From Mantis religiosa (taxonomy: Eukaryota > Arthropoda > Insecta > Mantodea > Mantidae): 64,000 nt of DNA. The stretch covers positions 828,001-892,000 of the forward strand of contig JAUKNK010000332.1 of the NCBI GenBank assembly GCA_030765055.1. The letters run 5' to 3'. Shown here piece by piece: positions 44,243 to 53,700 of this stretch. How positions within the stretch are numbered: the stretch's first letter is position 1; every line of letters begins with the position of its first letter. The notes beneath the pieces are model-generated. The model worked only from the letters and a program-made list of their open reading frames with translations, was not told where the DNA came from and searched no databases. Made by a program: the position numbers and the translations under genes.

Positions 44243-44624
44243 TGCGAGGCGTGTCCGTAAAATAAGCTCTCAAATTTTATTTATTGTAGAAAACATATTT
44301 GTCAAAGAATGTTACATTGATGGGAAGTCAAAACTTAGTTATTTTTCAATGTAATCACCATTACGATCGAAGCACTTTTGCACGCGCTGTGGCAGGTTTT
44401 GTACACCCTTGTCATAGCACTGTCCCGGCAAGTTGCGCAGGTAGCGCTCAAACTCGTTTTTTAAATTATCGTCGGTCTGGAAATGTGTTTCACCCAGGTG
44501 TGACTTCAACTCAGGAAACAGATGATAATCACTACGTGCTAAGTCTCAACTGTAGGGGTTATGGGTGAGCATGTCCCATCCGATCTGAGCCGTTATAGTC
44601 TTTGGTGAGCATTTTGGGAATGCG

Positions 44625-44678
<54 letters not shown>

Positions 44679-45199
44679 ACATACACACCTCGCGATAATG
44701 CAAACGTTCGGTCAAAATCTTGTCAATCGTAGTCTTACTGACTTCACTGATAAGTTCGCACCGCTCGCGAACTGTCACGCGCCGATCTTTAAGCATTTCT
44801 TGCTCCACTTTTGCAATTGTTTTGGCATAAACCGAAGGCCGAACAGAACGCTGTTCGTCATGGACGTCTGTACGTCAGTCTTTGAACTCTCTGACCCACT
44901 TTCACACGTTTTTGACGTCCATACACTGTTGCCCATATACTTCGCATAACTGACGATCAATTTCAGTGGCCGTTGTGCCCTTGGCACTCAAAAACGAATC
45001 AAAGCCCATAACTCGCACTTGATAGGAAGCTCCATCGCAAACGACTGCGCAGCAAAGACTAATGGTTGCAACGGGTTCGTTGTGGTGGAAATTTGAAGGT
45101 GTGAAACCAAGCTACACGCCAGTGTTGCCGGATCTCGCGTAATAGCGTTCATCACGGTCCCAGCGCCTTGGAGACCTTATTTTACGGACACGCCTCGTA
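44243..45199 (-). mobile_element. mariner family I, internally deleted, with (CA)n in its coding region
   Basis: Terminal inverted repeats of about 22 bases (cgaggcgtgtccgtaaaataag) are near-perfect at both ends; TA is kept at the right end and reads TG at the left. On the minus strand the transposase starts MGFDSFLSAKGTTATEIDRQLCEVYG (from about 45,010). It continues VRKWVREFKDGRTDVHDEQRS and ILTERLHYRE, then enters a (GT)n run. After the run it resumes PKMLTKDYNGSD, then jumps to DLARSDYHLFPELKSHLGE, with the third catalytic Asp, and ends GVQNLPQRVQKCFDRNGDYIEK (about 44,345). The domain with the first two catalytic aspartates is deleted. Confidence 0.85.
44627..44687. repeat. (CA)n microsatellite
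   Basis: A nearly pure CA run of about 60 bases with two interruptions near its right end. It lies inside the mariner I transposase at the codons that in relatives read REVCARW. Confidence 0.96.
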
Positions 45200-45434
45200 A
45201 CACTGGTATCCAGCACTCGCAACTATTTGCCAGCTGCTTCACTACAACTAATCTCAAAATAATAACCTATTGAAATTTCTAATACCAAAAACTTATTCAT
45301 ACACGCACTGGTATCCAGCACAAACTAACTTATTGCACTTCTTTACTCTTGCATTCTTTCTACATATGATAAATAAGTTTATTTGATGTAGCTACTTCTA
45401 AATTATTATTTCTTTACCTTGTTACTTTTTAAAT
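45200..45434. other. intergenic, AT-rich
   Basis: Nothing recognised, apart from an imperfect short duplication: actggtatccagcac occurs at about 45,202 and 45,308. Confidence 0.4.
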
Positions 45435-45642
45435 TTATTTTAAAAGTCCTAAAGTTTTGGCGCCTTTGGATGGCTACACTCTGTCTCCTCTCGCCTCATC
45501 CTGCCTCCTCAGGGTGCCCCACCTAAGGGCATAGATACAACAGACCAAATTTGAAGCTCCATGCTGAATCCCCTCCCTCCACAGCATAGTTCAGTCAATA
45601 ATGTATGCCAAAAATACTGTTGCCTTGCCCAAAGTACTTAGT
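45435..45642 (+). mobile_element. SINE B 3' part, copy 5 (LINE insertion site)
   Basis: Shares ggatggctacactctgtctcctctcgcctcat and ctgaatcccctccctccac blocks with the SINE B tail at 53,560-53,690. The I-like LINE is inserted just beyond its end. Confidence 0.6.
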
Positions 45643-45654
45643 GCTTTGTTCTAG
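45643..45654. repeat. target site duplication, left
   Basis: gctttgttctag, identical to 51,653-51,664; it marks the 3' boundary of the LINE. Confidence 0.92.
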
Positions 45655-45849
45655 TTGAGTTTGAGTTTGTGGTGTTTTAAGGCCCGTCGACAACAAGGTC
45701 ATTTGGGCCCTAAGTGAACACTAAAATCTAAAAGCTACACAAAGTTAAAAAGTAAGATAAAATATAAACAGTCAACTATTAAAAGCACATTAAAACTCGT
45801 CCCAGTACTAAAAATTTAAAATCTCTAAAAAATAGATATAAAACACAAG

Positions 45850-48800
45850 TCATACTTGTTTATTAAAACCGATTTTAAAAATAAACCGTAGTGCCTTATC
45901 CACGGCCACTGGGTCGTCACCTAAAATACTGAGCAAGTTAGCTCCCAAGCCCAAAGACTGGCGAACGCGGGCGTACTGTGGGCAATCGAGTAAAATATGC
46001 CGCACAGTGAGGCGTACGGCACACGGAGCACACACAGGGGCCGGTCCCCCTCTTAATAGATGGCCATGCGTTGCACGTGTGTGCCCAATTCTCAGCCGGG
46101 TGAGTATCACCTCGGCTCGCCGGTTATCCCTGCAGGAAGTTAGCCAGGGTTGTACGCTCTCTTTAATTGCCCGGAGTTGTGTGCCTTCCAAAGCTGTCCA
46201 GGAGTGCTGCCAAGCAGAGAGGAGTTGGCGACGGAAAAAACGTTGCACATCCTGGTATGGCACAGTAGTTGTTAAACTCCGGGGCAAACGGCAAGCTGAC
46301 TTTGCAGCCGCGTCCGCCTCCTCGTTTCCGGAAATCCCCACATGGCCTGGGGTCCAAGTAAAAACAAAATTGTACCCGCGCCTAAGCATTTGCGAGATCT
46401 GGGCCTGTATTTTTAAAACGAGGGTGTGAGCGGCAGTGTGCTGTTGCAAGGCCTGAAGCGCACTTAGGCAGTCAGTGCAGACGATAAAAGAGCCAGGAGC
46501 TAACTTGCAAATAAAAAGGAGCAAATAAAAGATGGCATACAGCTCTGCTGAGAAGACCGAAGTGGAGTCCAGAAGTCGAAATTTATGAGCCTCACCGTTA
46601 ATGAAGAATGCGCAACCCGTAGCGTTACCTAACTGGGAACCATCTGTAAAGACCGGAACATAGTTAGGGTAACGGCCCAGTAATTCGGCAAAAAGTTGTT
46701 GGAACACCGAATGTGGAGTAGCGAGTCTAGAGTTGTTTGAAAGAGCGAGATCGAACCGCGCACGATCGAGCTGCCATGCAGGATAAGGGCAGATGGACGA
46801 CCTCTCCACGCGAGGCATTCGGAGGCCATGGGAATGTAGGAGATCCCGAAATCTTATTACCACGGGGTGTGTCCGAGAACCAGGGCGCATATAACGGTGG
46901 ACTAAATCTGGACACAGAACTGGTTTGAAACAAGGATGATTGTGATAACTTGCCAACTTCGACACGTATGAGCACAGTAACAGCGAGCGACGAATGTGGA
47001 GTGGAGGTTCGCCTGAGTCTGCATACAGGCAGTCGACTCGACTGGTGCGGAAAGCTCCTGTGGCAAGGCGGATGCCAGTGTGATGCACGGTGTCTAAAAG
47101 GCGAAGTTTAGAGGCGGTCGCTGCGCCATAAATAAAACTGCCATAATCCAGCTTGGACCGAACCAGAGAGCGGTACAGCCTCAACATTACCGTGCGATCG
47201 CCCCCCCAAGATGCTCCAGATAATACCTTCAGCACCCGAAGAGAACGATCGCAAGAGGCTTGAAGGTGACGAATGTGGTGCTCCCAATTGAGTTGTCGGT
47301 CCAAGTAGAGGCCCAAGAACTTCAGGTGCGAGACAAATGGCAGGGGTGTGCCGTTCAAATAAAGATCAGGAGGCGGGTGAATACCTCGTAGGCGGTGAAA
47401 GTGGATACACTGCGTCTTCGCAGCTGAAAAATGGAAGCCGGTTTGAAGCGCCCAAGCTGCTAGCTGGGTAATGGTCAGCTGCAGTTGGCGCTCAATGTGA
47501 TCTATGTTAGCAGACCTATAATAGATTGCGAAGTCGTCTACATAGAGGGATGATGGAATTCCACTTCGAACGGCACTAGTGATGCCGTTAATCGCTACGG
47601 CAAAAAGGGTGACGCTCAAAATTGACCCTTGAGGTACGCCGCTCTCCTGTATCCGCTCCCGTGATATCGTGTTTCCTATGCGAACCCGAAAACGGCGAAG
47701 TTTTAAAAAGTTGCATAGGAATTCGGGTAGATGACCACGCATACCGTAACTATGAAGGTTACGGAGTATGCCGTACCGCCAAGTGGTGTCATAGGCCTTC
47801 TCCAGGTCGAGGAACACGCCCACGGCGTGCTGTTTCAGTAGAAAGGCATCGGAAATATACCCCTCAAGGCGTGTTAGATTGTCGACACTTGAGCGATGGC
47901 GACGAAAACCGCATTGTAAGTTGGACAGATGGTTATGCTTTTCTAGCCACCAATTTAACCGAGCGTTTATCATTCGCTCGAAGGTCTTAAAGAGGACACT
48001 CTTCAGGCAAATAGGGCGGTAGCTAGAGGGAAGTGTGCGGTCCTTTCCGGGTCGAGGGATGGGGATGACAATACCCTCTCGCCAGGAGGAAGGGAAAACC
48101 CGCTCATGCCAAATGCGGTTATAGATGTTTAATAGGAAACATAGCGCCTCAGATGGAAGATGTAGTAGCATCTGTCGGTGTACGTCATCGGGACCTGGAG
48201 AAGAATCCTTTGCTAACGCTAGAGAATGGGCGAGCTCGGCAGCGGTAAAAGGTTGGTTGTACGGCTCGGTGCAGTCACTATTAAAATTTAGTTGTACCCG
48301 TTCCGCCTTTTCCTTAATAGGCAGGAAGAGAGCGTCATAGCGGGCAGTTTGGCTAGTAGCAGCAAATGTTGTAGCTAGGGCTTCAGCTATGTCCTGCTCG
48401 GTGGTGCACATGGAACCGTTGATGGCAAGGCCGGGAATTGCCGTTCGGCGATACTTGCCATACATCCGCCGAACAGCTGACCATACTTGTTGGTTAGAAC
48501 TGCGCCGGGAAAGGGAAGTGACATAGGCTTCCCAAGATTTACGCTTTGCGTTGCGCAGTATGAAACGTGCCCTAGCGCGAGAACGTTTGAAGGCGACGAA
48601 GTTCCCTTCTGTCGGGTGCCGCTGAAAAACGCGCAAAGCACGTTTGCGTGCTTTGACAGCCAAACTGCATTCCTTAGACCACCACGGTACAGGGATACGA
48701 CATGGTGTAGATGAACCTCGAGGAATGCTGGATTCTGCTGCGAGTAGGATCGAGCAAGTAAAATATTCGACCATTTCATCGATGGTGTCGAAACCATCAT

Positions 48801-49536
48801 CGATAAGGTTTATCAGGGAATGGAATTTTCCCCAATTAGCTTTCGAAATAATCCAGCGAGGATGTCGAGAAGGTACACATTGGCGGCCAGAAAAATGAAT
48901 GTTAATGGGGTAATGATCACTGCCAAAGAGGTCGGAGAGTACTGACCACTCAAGTAGTGGTATTAATGACGGACTGCAGAAAGAAAGGTCTAGTACGGAA
49001 TGTGTACCATAAGCGGATGATAGGAATGTCGGGTCACCAGTATTTAGCAGAAGCAGGTCAGACTTATCGAAGACGTCCACGAGGAGGCATCCACGGGCGT
49101 CATCAGCGTCTGATCCCCAGAGCGTGTGCTTGGCATTGAAATCTCCCACAAGGAGTAGTGGTGAGGGGAGCTGAGCCAATAGAGCTTGAAGATCACGCTC
49201 TGGAACTATACTGAGCGGCGGCAGGTACATGTTGCAGATGGTAAAACTGAAGCTCTCCAGCTGTATCCGAACGGCCACAGCTTGCAATGGTGTGGTGAGA
49301 GGAACGTTGGCGGCTGAGACGTTAGGCGCCACTAAGGTAGCAACGCCACCGCTTGCACGCATACCTGCAAGAGAGTCGCTTCTAAATGCAGAGAAAGAGT
49401 GAAGGTGTAACGAGTGATTCGGATGTAAGTGGGTTTCCTGGAGACAAATAATTGATGGTGACCGTTGAGAAATTAAATGTTGAAGGTCTTGAGCACGAGG
49501 TCGAAAACCATTGACATTCCACTGGATTATTTCCAT
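45850..49536 (-). CDS. LINE ORF2: endonuclease, reverse transcriptase, RNase H, zinc finger (1,228 aa)
   Basis: Complete ORF2 polyprotein that nicks target DNA and reverse-transcribes the element RNA there. The apurinic-type endonuclease is at residues 1-215, with IIQWNVNG (Asn 7/9), LQETHL (Glu 34), VGDFNAKHTLWGS (Asp 132, Asn 134) and SDHYPI (Asp 207, His 208). The reverse transcriptase spans about 430-750: SYRPICLKSV, GFRRHRSS, FLDLEKAYD (Asp 577), GVPQGSILS and YVDDFAIY (Asp 667/668). RNase H is at about 955-1080: FTDGSQLG (Asp 965), SAELYAIF (Glu 998), CTDCLSALQAL (Asp 1022), WTPGHVG, and GNEEAD (Asp 1075). A C-terminal finger CAPCAVRLTVRHILLDC (Cys 1169, Cys 1172, His 1180, Cys 1185) follows. 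All catalytic residues are present and length is normal. The start ATG lies 9 bases after the ORF1 stop. Confidence 0.95.
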   Translation of the reverse strand: MEIIQWNVNGFRPRAQDLQHLISQRSPSIICLQETHLHPNHSLHLHSFSAFRSDSLAGMRASGGVATLVAPNVSAANVPLTTPLQAVAVRIQLESFSFTICNMYLPPLSIVPERDLQALLAQLPSPLLLVGDFNAKHTLWGSDADDARGCLLVDVFDKSDLLLLNTGDPTFLSSAYGTHSVLDLSFCSPSLIPLLEWSVLSDLFGSDHYPINIHFSGRQCVPSRHPRWIISKANWGKFHSLINLIDDGFDTIDEMVEYFTCSILLAAESSIPRGSSTPCRIPVPWWSKECSLAVKARKRALRVFQRHPTEGNFVAFKRSRARARFILRNAKRKSWEAYVTSLSRRSSNQQVWSAVRRMYGKYRRTAIPGLAINGSMCTTEQDIAEALATTFAATSQTARYDALFLPIKEKAERVQLNFNSDCTEPYNQPFTAAELAHSLALAKDSSPGPDDVHRQMLLHLPSEALCFLLNIYNRIWHERVFPSSWREGIVIPIPRPGKDRTLPSSYRPICLKSVLFKTFERMINARLNWWLEKHNHLSNLQCGFRRHRSSVDNLTRLEGYISDAFLLKQHAVGVFLDLEKAYDTTWRYGILRNLHSYGMRGHLPEFLCNFLKLRRFRVRIGNTISRERIQESGVPQGSILSVTLFAVAINGITSAVRSGIPSSLYVDDFAIYYRSANIDHIERQLQLTITQLAAWALQTGFHFSAAKTQCIHFHRLRGIHPPPDLYLNGTPLPFVSHLKFLGLYLDRQLNWEHHIRHLQASCDRSLRVLKVLSGASWGGDRTVMLRLYRSLVRSKLDYGSFIYGAATASKLRLLDTVHHTGIRLATGAFRTSRVDCLYADSGEPPLHIRRSLLLCSYVSKLASYHNHPCFKPVLCPDLVHRYMRPGSRTHPVVIRFRDLLHSHGLRMPRVERSSICPYPAWQLDRARFDLALSNNSRLATPHSVFQQLFAELLGRYPNYVPVFTDGSQLGNATGCAFFINGEAHKFRLLDSTSVFSAELYAIFYLLLFICKLAPGSFIVCTDCLSALQALQQHTAAHTLVLKIQAQISQMLRRGYNFVFTWTPGHVGISGNEEADAAAKSACRLPRSLTTTVPYQDVQRFFRRQLLSAWQHSWTALEGTQLRAIKESVQPWLTSCRDNRRAEVILTRLRIGHTRATHGHLLRGGPAPVCAPCAVRLTVRHILLDCPQYARVRQSLGLGANLLSILGDDPVAVDKALRFIFKIGFNKQV

Positions 49537-49545
49537 GAAGAGCTT

Positions 49546-50727
49546 TTAATGGGCCGTTTTAACCTTTTTCTTGACCTTGGCTGATTTGGGCCCTACGACT
49601 CGAAAATCGTTAGCCTCCTGTGACTCCGCTGATGATCGGGAGTCAGAACTCCTACGGCTCGTAGAACGAGACCGGGATCTAATAGAAGGCGAGCGACTTC
49701 GCGATCTATGTTGTGGTTGGGATCGGTTTTTCGCATTTACTACGGGATGGTTGTTACCCGCTGATGGCTTGGTGGCTGGAGTCTGTACGGCTGAAGCGGA
49801 GGCTGTGCTGGTGGATAGACAAACAGTCTGTGACCTGGGTTTAACGGCTAGAAAGTCAGTCTGCGTGGATGCGTGGGCGACAGGGACGTGTTGAACAGCA
49901 ACAGTGGTATTAGGAGTACGGCGAGCTGCTGATGCATATCCAGTAGTAGTGGTAGCAGGCTTTAGTTGTTCAAAGCGCCGTCGTGCCTCTGGAAGAGTCA
50001 GGCGTTCTTTGACACGTAGCTCCTGAATGCTCTTTTCGTCCATGAATCTAGGGCACTGTCGCGAACTGGAGGGGTGACTGCCGCCACAGTTCACGCAACA
50101 AGGTGTTCGACTGCAGTTTGGATCGTCGTGCTTCGGTAGGCCACATTGCTCACAAAGAGCAGGATTAGTACATGTGACCTTAGTATGTCCGAACCGCTGA
50201 CATTGGAAACAGCGCATGGGGTTCGGGACATACTGGCGGACGCTAGCACGTTCATAGCCGCAATAGATGTACTCGGGTAGCTTCGTCCCGGCGAAGGTAA
50301 GAAAAACCGTACGTAGTGGGTACTCCTTGCCATCCTGTTTTCGTATTAGCCGGTACGCCTGACAAACAAGTTGATCAGAGAGGCAACTTACAATGTCTTC
50401 GTTTGCAAGACCGTCTAAGCTGGAGGTGGTGACTACTCCTCTGCAGGTGTTAAGGGTTTTGTGTGGGGCTACCCGGATAGGGTAGGAGCCCAACAAAGTC
50501 GCCTTTTGCAGTTTTCGAGACTGGTCTGCACTTGTGCTCTCCAATAGTAGGGTGCCGTCTCGGAGGCGCGTCGCATTCTTAACAGGGCCACTGATCTTAT
50601 CTAACTCACGCTTTATGTAAAAAGGGCTGATATCCTTAAACGTTTTGCCATCACATGCCAAGGTCATTACTATATACGGGTCGATGAAAGAGGTTTTGCG
50701 CGGATGCATTTTGAATAGGACCCCCAT
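49546..50727 (-). CDS. LINE ORF1: RNA-binding protein with three zinc knuckles and RS-rich tail (393 aa)
   Basis: Complete ORF1 of the same LINE, the nucleic-acid-binding protein that forms the ribonucleoprotein. Residues about 15-165 form the N-terminal domain usual in I-type ORF1. Three knuckles follow: CFQCQRFGHTKVTC (Cys 173, 176, His 181, Cys 186), CEQCGLPKHDDPNC (192, 195, 200, 205) and CVNCGGSHPSSSRQC (211, 214, 218, 225; variant spacing CX2CX3HX6C). A Ser/Thr/Ala-rich linker leads to an Arg-Ser dipeptide tract at about 341-366 and a basic end (KSAKVKKKVK). Two nearby in-frame ATGs exist (residues 1 and 7). The first is taken; the second has an A at -3 and may be used instead. ORF2 follows in the same frame. 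Confidence 0.93.
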   Translation of the reverse strand: MGVLFKMHPRKTSFIDPYIVMTLACDGKTFKDISPFYIKRELDKISGPVKNATRLRDGTLLLESTSADQSRKLQKATLLGSYPIRVAPHKTLNTCRGVVTTSSLDGLANEDIVSCLSDQLVCQAYRLIRKQDGKEYPLRTVFLTFAGTKLPEYIYCGYERASVRQYVPNPMRCFQCQRFGHTKVTCTNPALCEQCGLPKHDDPNCSRTPCCVNCGGSHPSSSRQCPRFMDEKSIQELRVKERLTLPEARRRFEQLKPATTTTGYASAARRTPNTTVAVQHVPVAHASTQTDFLAVKPRSQTVCLSTSTASASAVQTPATKPSAGNNHPVVNAKNRSQPQHRSRSRSPSIRSRSRSTSRRSSDSRSSAESQEANDFRVVGPKSAKVKKKVKTAH

Positions 50728-51652
50728 CCGGAACCGTCGGCGTCAGTCTGCCATCCGGGGGTTAAAGAAAGAAAGACACCGAATCTTCACGGTCTGTGCC
50801 GTCATGGGGACCCCACCCATGACCGATCTCATTTGTACCTCAGAAAAGCTACCCTTCAATATCCACTGCTTGTCCGTATGGGTAAACCGTTCACCACGCA
50901 CACCCTGGCTTTATACCCCTACCACAGGAATAACCGTCTGTGGCTCCCCACTTTAGGCCGCGCAGCGCATAAAGGGCACACGCGGATTCAGGGGACTTGT
51001 GGTTGATTACACCGGGGTTCCGTCAGCGGTAACACGTCCGGTCCGTGATACTAACCCAACGGCAACACGGCCGTCGGGAGATTAACACAGACCGGGCCCT
51101 CAAGGAGCTACGTGGGTGTACTTGACGGTTTGGACGGGCTCCGCACCTAAGGCTACACATAGGGGCAGTGCGAAGGGTCCGCTCAACCTTCACTTTTGAG
51201 ACCTCCGGAGAGCACACATGTCGGAAGCCGCGCTGAAAACCGTGGGACAGAACCATGGATATAGGAGAGATCCCTGCTGGTGAGACAGGAGTTATAAACC
51301 TAAGACCTTACGTGCTAATAAGAATAATAAAGAACTAGAAGAGGAAGAATGTGATGCTTACTGACAAGCAGTAGCTACACGTGGCACAGTTGATAGAGAT
51401 GAAGGGGATGAATTGAGGGTGAATGGCTAGGGACCCCGGGATCGCCAATCCCGTACCTACCGTAGTAGGTCCCTGGGGAAAATACCAGAGCCTCTTCTGC
51501 CAGTTTTCAGGGTTACTGAAGGGCCTTCTCGGCAGCCGTAGCGGTCGTGGGGTACACCAAGTCCCCACCGTACATCACCCCATCAGTCAGTCCCCTACTT
51601 CCTGTTGCCCACCCCTCGGGACGAGGACCGCAGAGGTTGGATTTTGAGGGGC
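50728..51652 (-). promoter_or_regulatory. LINE 5' UTR, expected internal promoter region
   Basis: About 925 GC-rich bases between the target duplication and the ORF1 start. Full-length LINEs of this group carry an internal RNA polymerase II promoter at the very 5' end. I see no TATA box and cannot point to specific elements. Short open frames here do not resemble proteins. Confidence 0.5.
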
Positions 51653-51664
51653 GCTTTGTTCTAG
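51653..51664. repeat. target site duplication, right
   Basis: gctttgttctag, identical to 45,643-45,654; it marks the 5' boundary of the LINE. Confidence 0.92.
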
Positions 51665-52496
51665 ATCAGCAAGAATATATTATAGAGAAACCATGCATAA
51701 TATACTTTAATATAGAATAATCATAACACTTGAAATAGTAAATAAATATATTGTATATGTGCATTAGAGAAAAGTGATGTACTGAAGAGAAAACGTTACT
51801 ATTAAATGTATATCAGGCTAAATATCAATAGAAAATTTTAGTGCCTAAAAATGTAATTTATATCTGTAAAAAGACAGATGAATACCATTTAGGTGAGCTT
51901 CAACTGTTGTTTACTATCGAAGAAGATATTTAAAATATAAGCCATTCAATTTTTACAAATGAAATAAATAAAACTAATAATTTTTATTACGTACTATTGC
52001 ATTTAACAGAATTAAGAGTATGAATAGGTACTACATGGCAAAGCGAGAAGGCGTATCAGAAAAAATTCGCAACACAGAGATGTTTACCTCAGCTTATCGC
52101 ACATACAATGCGCGTCCAGCTGTATAGTCTGTTCAGATATAATCATGTCTTCTGGACAGCAATGTGTCATACATTGGCAGGCGCGAGAAAACATATCATA
52201 TAAACAGACACACACGCAGTTTTCAACCGCTCTATTTGTGTTTCACAGCTTACTGTATGTCAACTTACTAATATTTCACTCTTCTGACTAGCTCTTCACT
52301 AGTGCAGGACGTATGTGGCGTCCTTTCCAGGTAATAGCCTATGGTCGTCTTTATTAATCTTACTTTGTTAAAACTTTTTGATTGCTAAAACTGTAGTTCC
52401 TGTATTCTAGTGATACCTAACCTTCATAGAAAATGCATGAGTAAAATCCCATCCTCTCCTTAAAGCATGAGTTTCATCTGAGTTGTTCCCCCGTGC
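51665..52496. other. AT-rich intergenic
   Basis: No gene or shared repeat recognised. Confidence 0.45.
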
Positions 52497-52610
52497 ACGA
52501 TCTGGCCACGCGACATACTATTATGTGTTTCAAATTGGAAGAGTTCTCGGCTGTAGCGAATCAGATGCGTTAGAGCCTTCACAGTTGCCACCTCGTTATC
52601 CTCAATCTTT
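52497..52610 (-). repeat. dispersed repeat with conserved reading, copy 2
   Basis: Minus-strand match to 4,277-4,385; it reads DNEVATVKALTHLIRYSRE and LFQFETHNS. It is bounded on the right by the CT microsatellite. Confidence 0.55.
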
Positions 52611-52617
52611 TTATATT

Positions 52618-52620
<3 letters not shown>

Positions 52621-52671
<51 letters not shown>
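52621..52671. repeat. (CT)n microsatellite
   Basis: Uninterrupted CT run of about 50 bases. Confidence 0.97.
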
Positions 52672-52674
<3 letters not shown>

Positions 52675-53339
52675 CACTAGCGAGTGTTCGTGGCGCTAAG
52701 CAAACTGAATTTTCCAAAGTTGTATAATAAGGCAGTTGTTGAAGTCATAATTGCAACATGAATATTCCTATATTACGCAAGTGTTTTAAATATTTAGTTT
52801 AAAGTTAATTGTAGTTTATGAATTACTTATTTTTCAAATCCAACGAAAATGCCAGCGGTGCGTCCGTATAGCTGTGAATGTTACTTACGTTAACACATAA
52901 TTCGTCATTGCCATTGTCTTCAACGTCTGAGTACTGCAACTTTATGATGATAGGTTCCAAAATCTCGTTACGTGCTATTTCTTTCCAAAAGTCGTCTTCT
53001 TGTAGTTTATCTCACGTCTCACGCAGCTTCCCAGTCTTTCTGTGTTCCTTGACAATTTCTTCGTGAATAAGTCGTTCTGTGTCAGTCAGTTTAAAAATAT
53101 TACTTCCGTTTGCAACATAATTTGAGCCCACATTAACTCAGTTGCACTGTTCTGGCAGTAGTAAGGGGGAAGGTGGATCGTATCTCATTGATCCAGCGGA
53201 TATACTTTTTCATTGTTTTTAAGCGGAGGAGTAACTGAATATGCTGCTTTGAACTCTATAGAGTAAATAGAGATTACGAACCATTCTTAAACAAGGATAC
53301 GTGAACAGACACGTTCTGCCAGAGCAGCAAGAAGTGTAT
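52672..53339. other. intergenic, no gene recognised
   Basis: Short open frames only; nothing recognised. Confidence 0.4.
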
Positions 53340-53700
53340 CGTTCCCTCATCGATCTCCTATCTGATAGCCTCTTACAAGGTAGAAGTGTAGGTGGGTATC
53401 CCGGTATTGCATGGCAGGATGATATGCTCTTAAGGCCTCCTCCTCTGGTAGGATGGTCTCCGGTTTCCGAGCTTAGTGTAGTGTGAGTTTCAGAGTGGCC
53501 TGCCGTCTGTGCTGGTCGACCGGGGAGTTTCAAAGTGGTAAAGCGTAGGGACCGTGTCTTCTGCACTGTGGTGGCTACTTGGGATGGCCGCCCTTTGTCT
53601 CCTCTCACCTCATTCTCCTCCCTGGAGCATAGTTACAATAGACCAAGTTTAGACCTCCGTGCCGAATCCCCTCCGTAGAACAATCCAATCAAATCCAGTC
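53340..53700 (+). mobile_element. SINE B, long 3' copy 6
   Basis: Covers the body and the extended tail: gcctcttacaaggtagaag, cggtattgcatggcaggatg, ctcctctggtaggatggtc, tcgaccggggagtttcaaag, ctctgcactgtggtggcta-type block, and acctccgtgccgaatcccctcc. It links the fragments at 37,400 and 45,435 to the main SINE B. The tRNA-like head is absent. Confidence 0.72.

Larger units (their letters stand above)
45655..51652 (-). mobile_element. full-length I-like non-LTR retrotransposon (LINE), apparently intact
   Basis: A complete 5,998-bp LINE on the minus strand. It is bounded by an exact 12-bp target duplication gctttgttctag at 45,643-45,654 and 51,653-51,664. Organisation 5' to 3' is: about 925 bases of 5' UTR (51,652-50,728), ORF1 (50,727-49,546), a 9-base spacer, ORF2 (49,536-45,850), and about 195 bases of 3' UTR. 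It ends in a short tandem repeat (caaactcaaactcaa) instead of poly(A). An RNase H domain after RT, three ORF1 zinc knuckles and a non-poly(A) tail point to the I/Nimb side of the Jockey/I group. Both ORFs are uninterrupted, so this copy could be recent and competent. Confidence 0.93.

Noticed and set aside
46000..49200. Plus-strand open frames opposite the LINE ORF2
   Set aside because: Antisense shadows of a clearly coding minus-strand frame.
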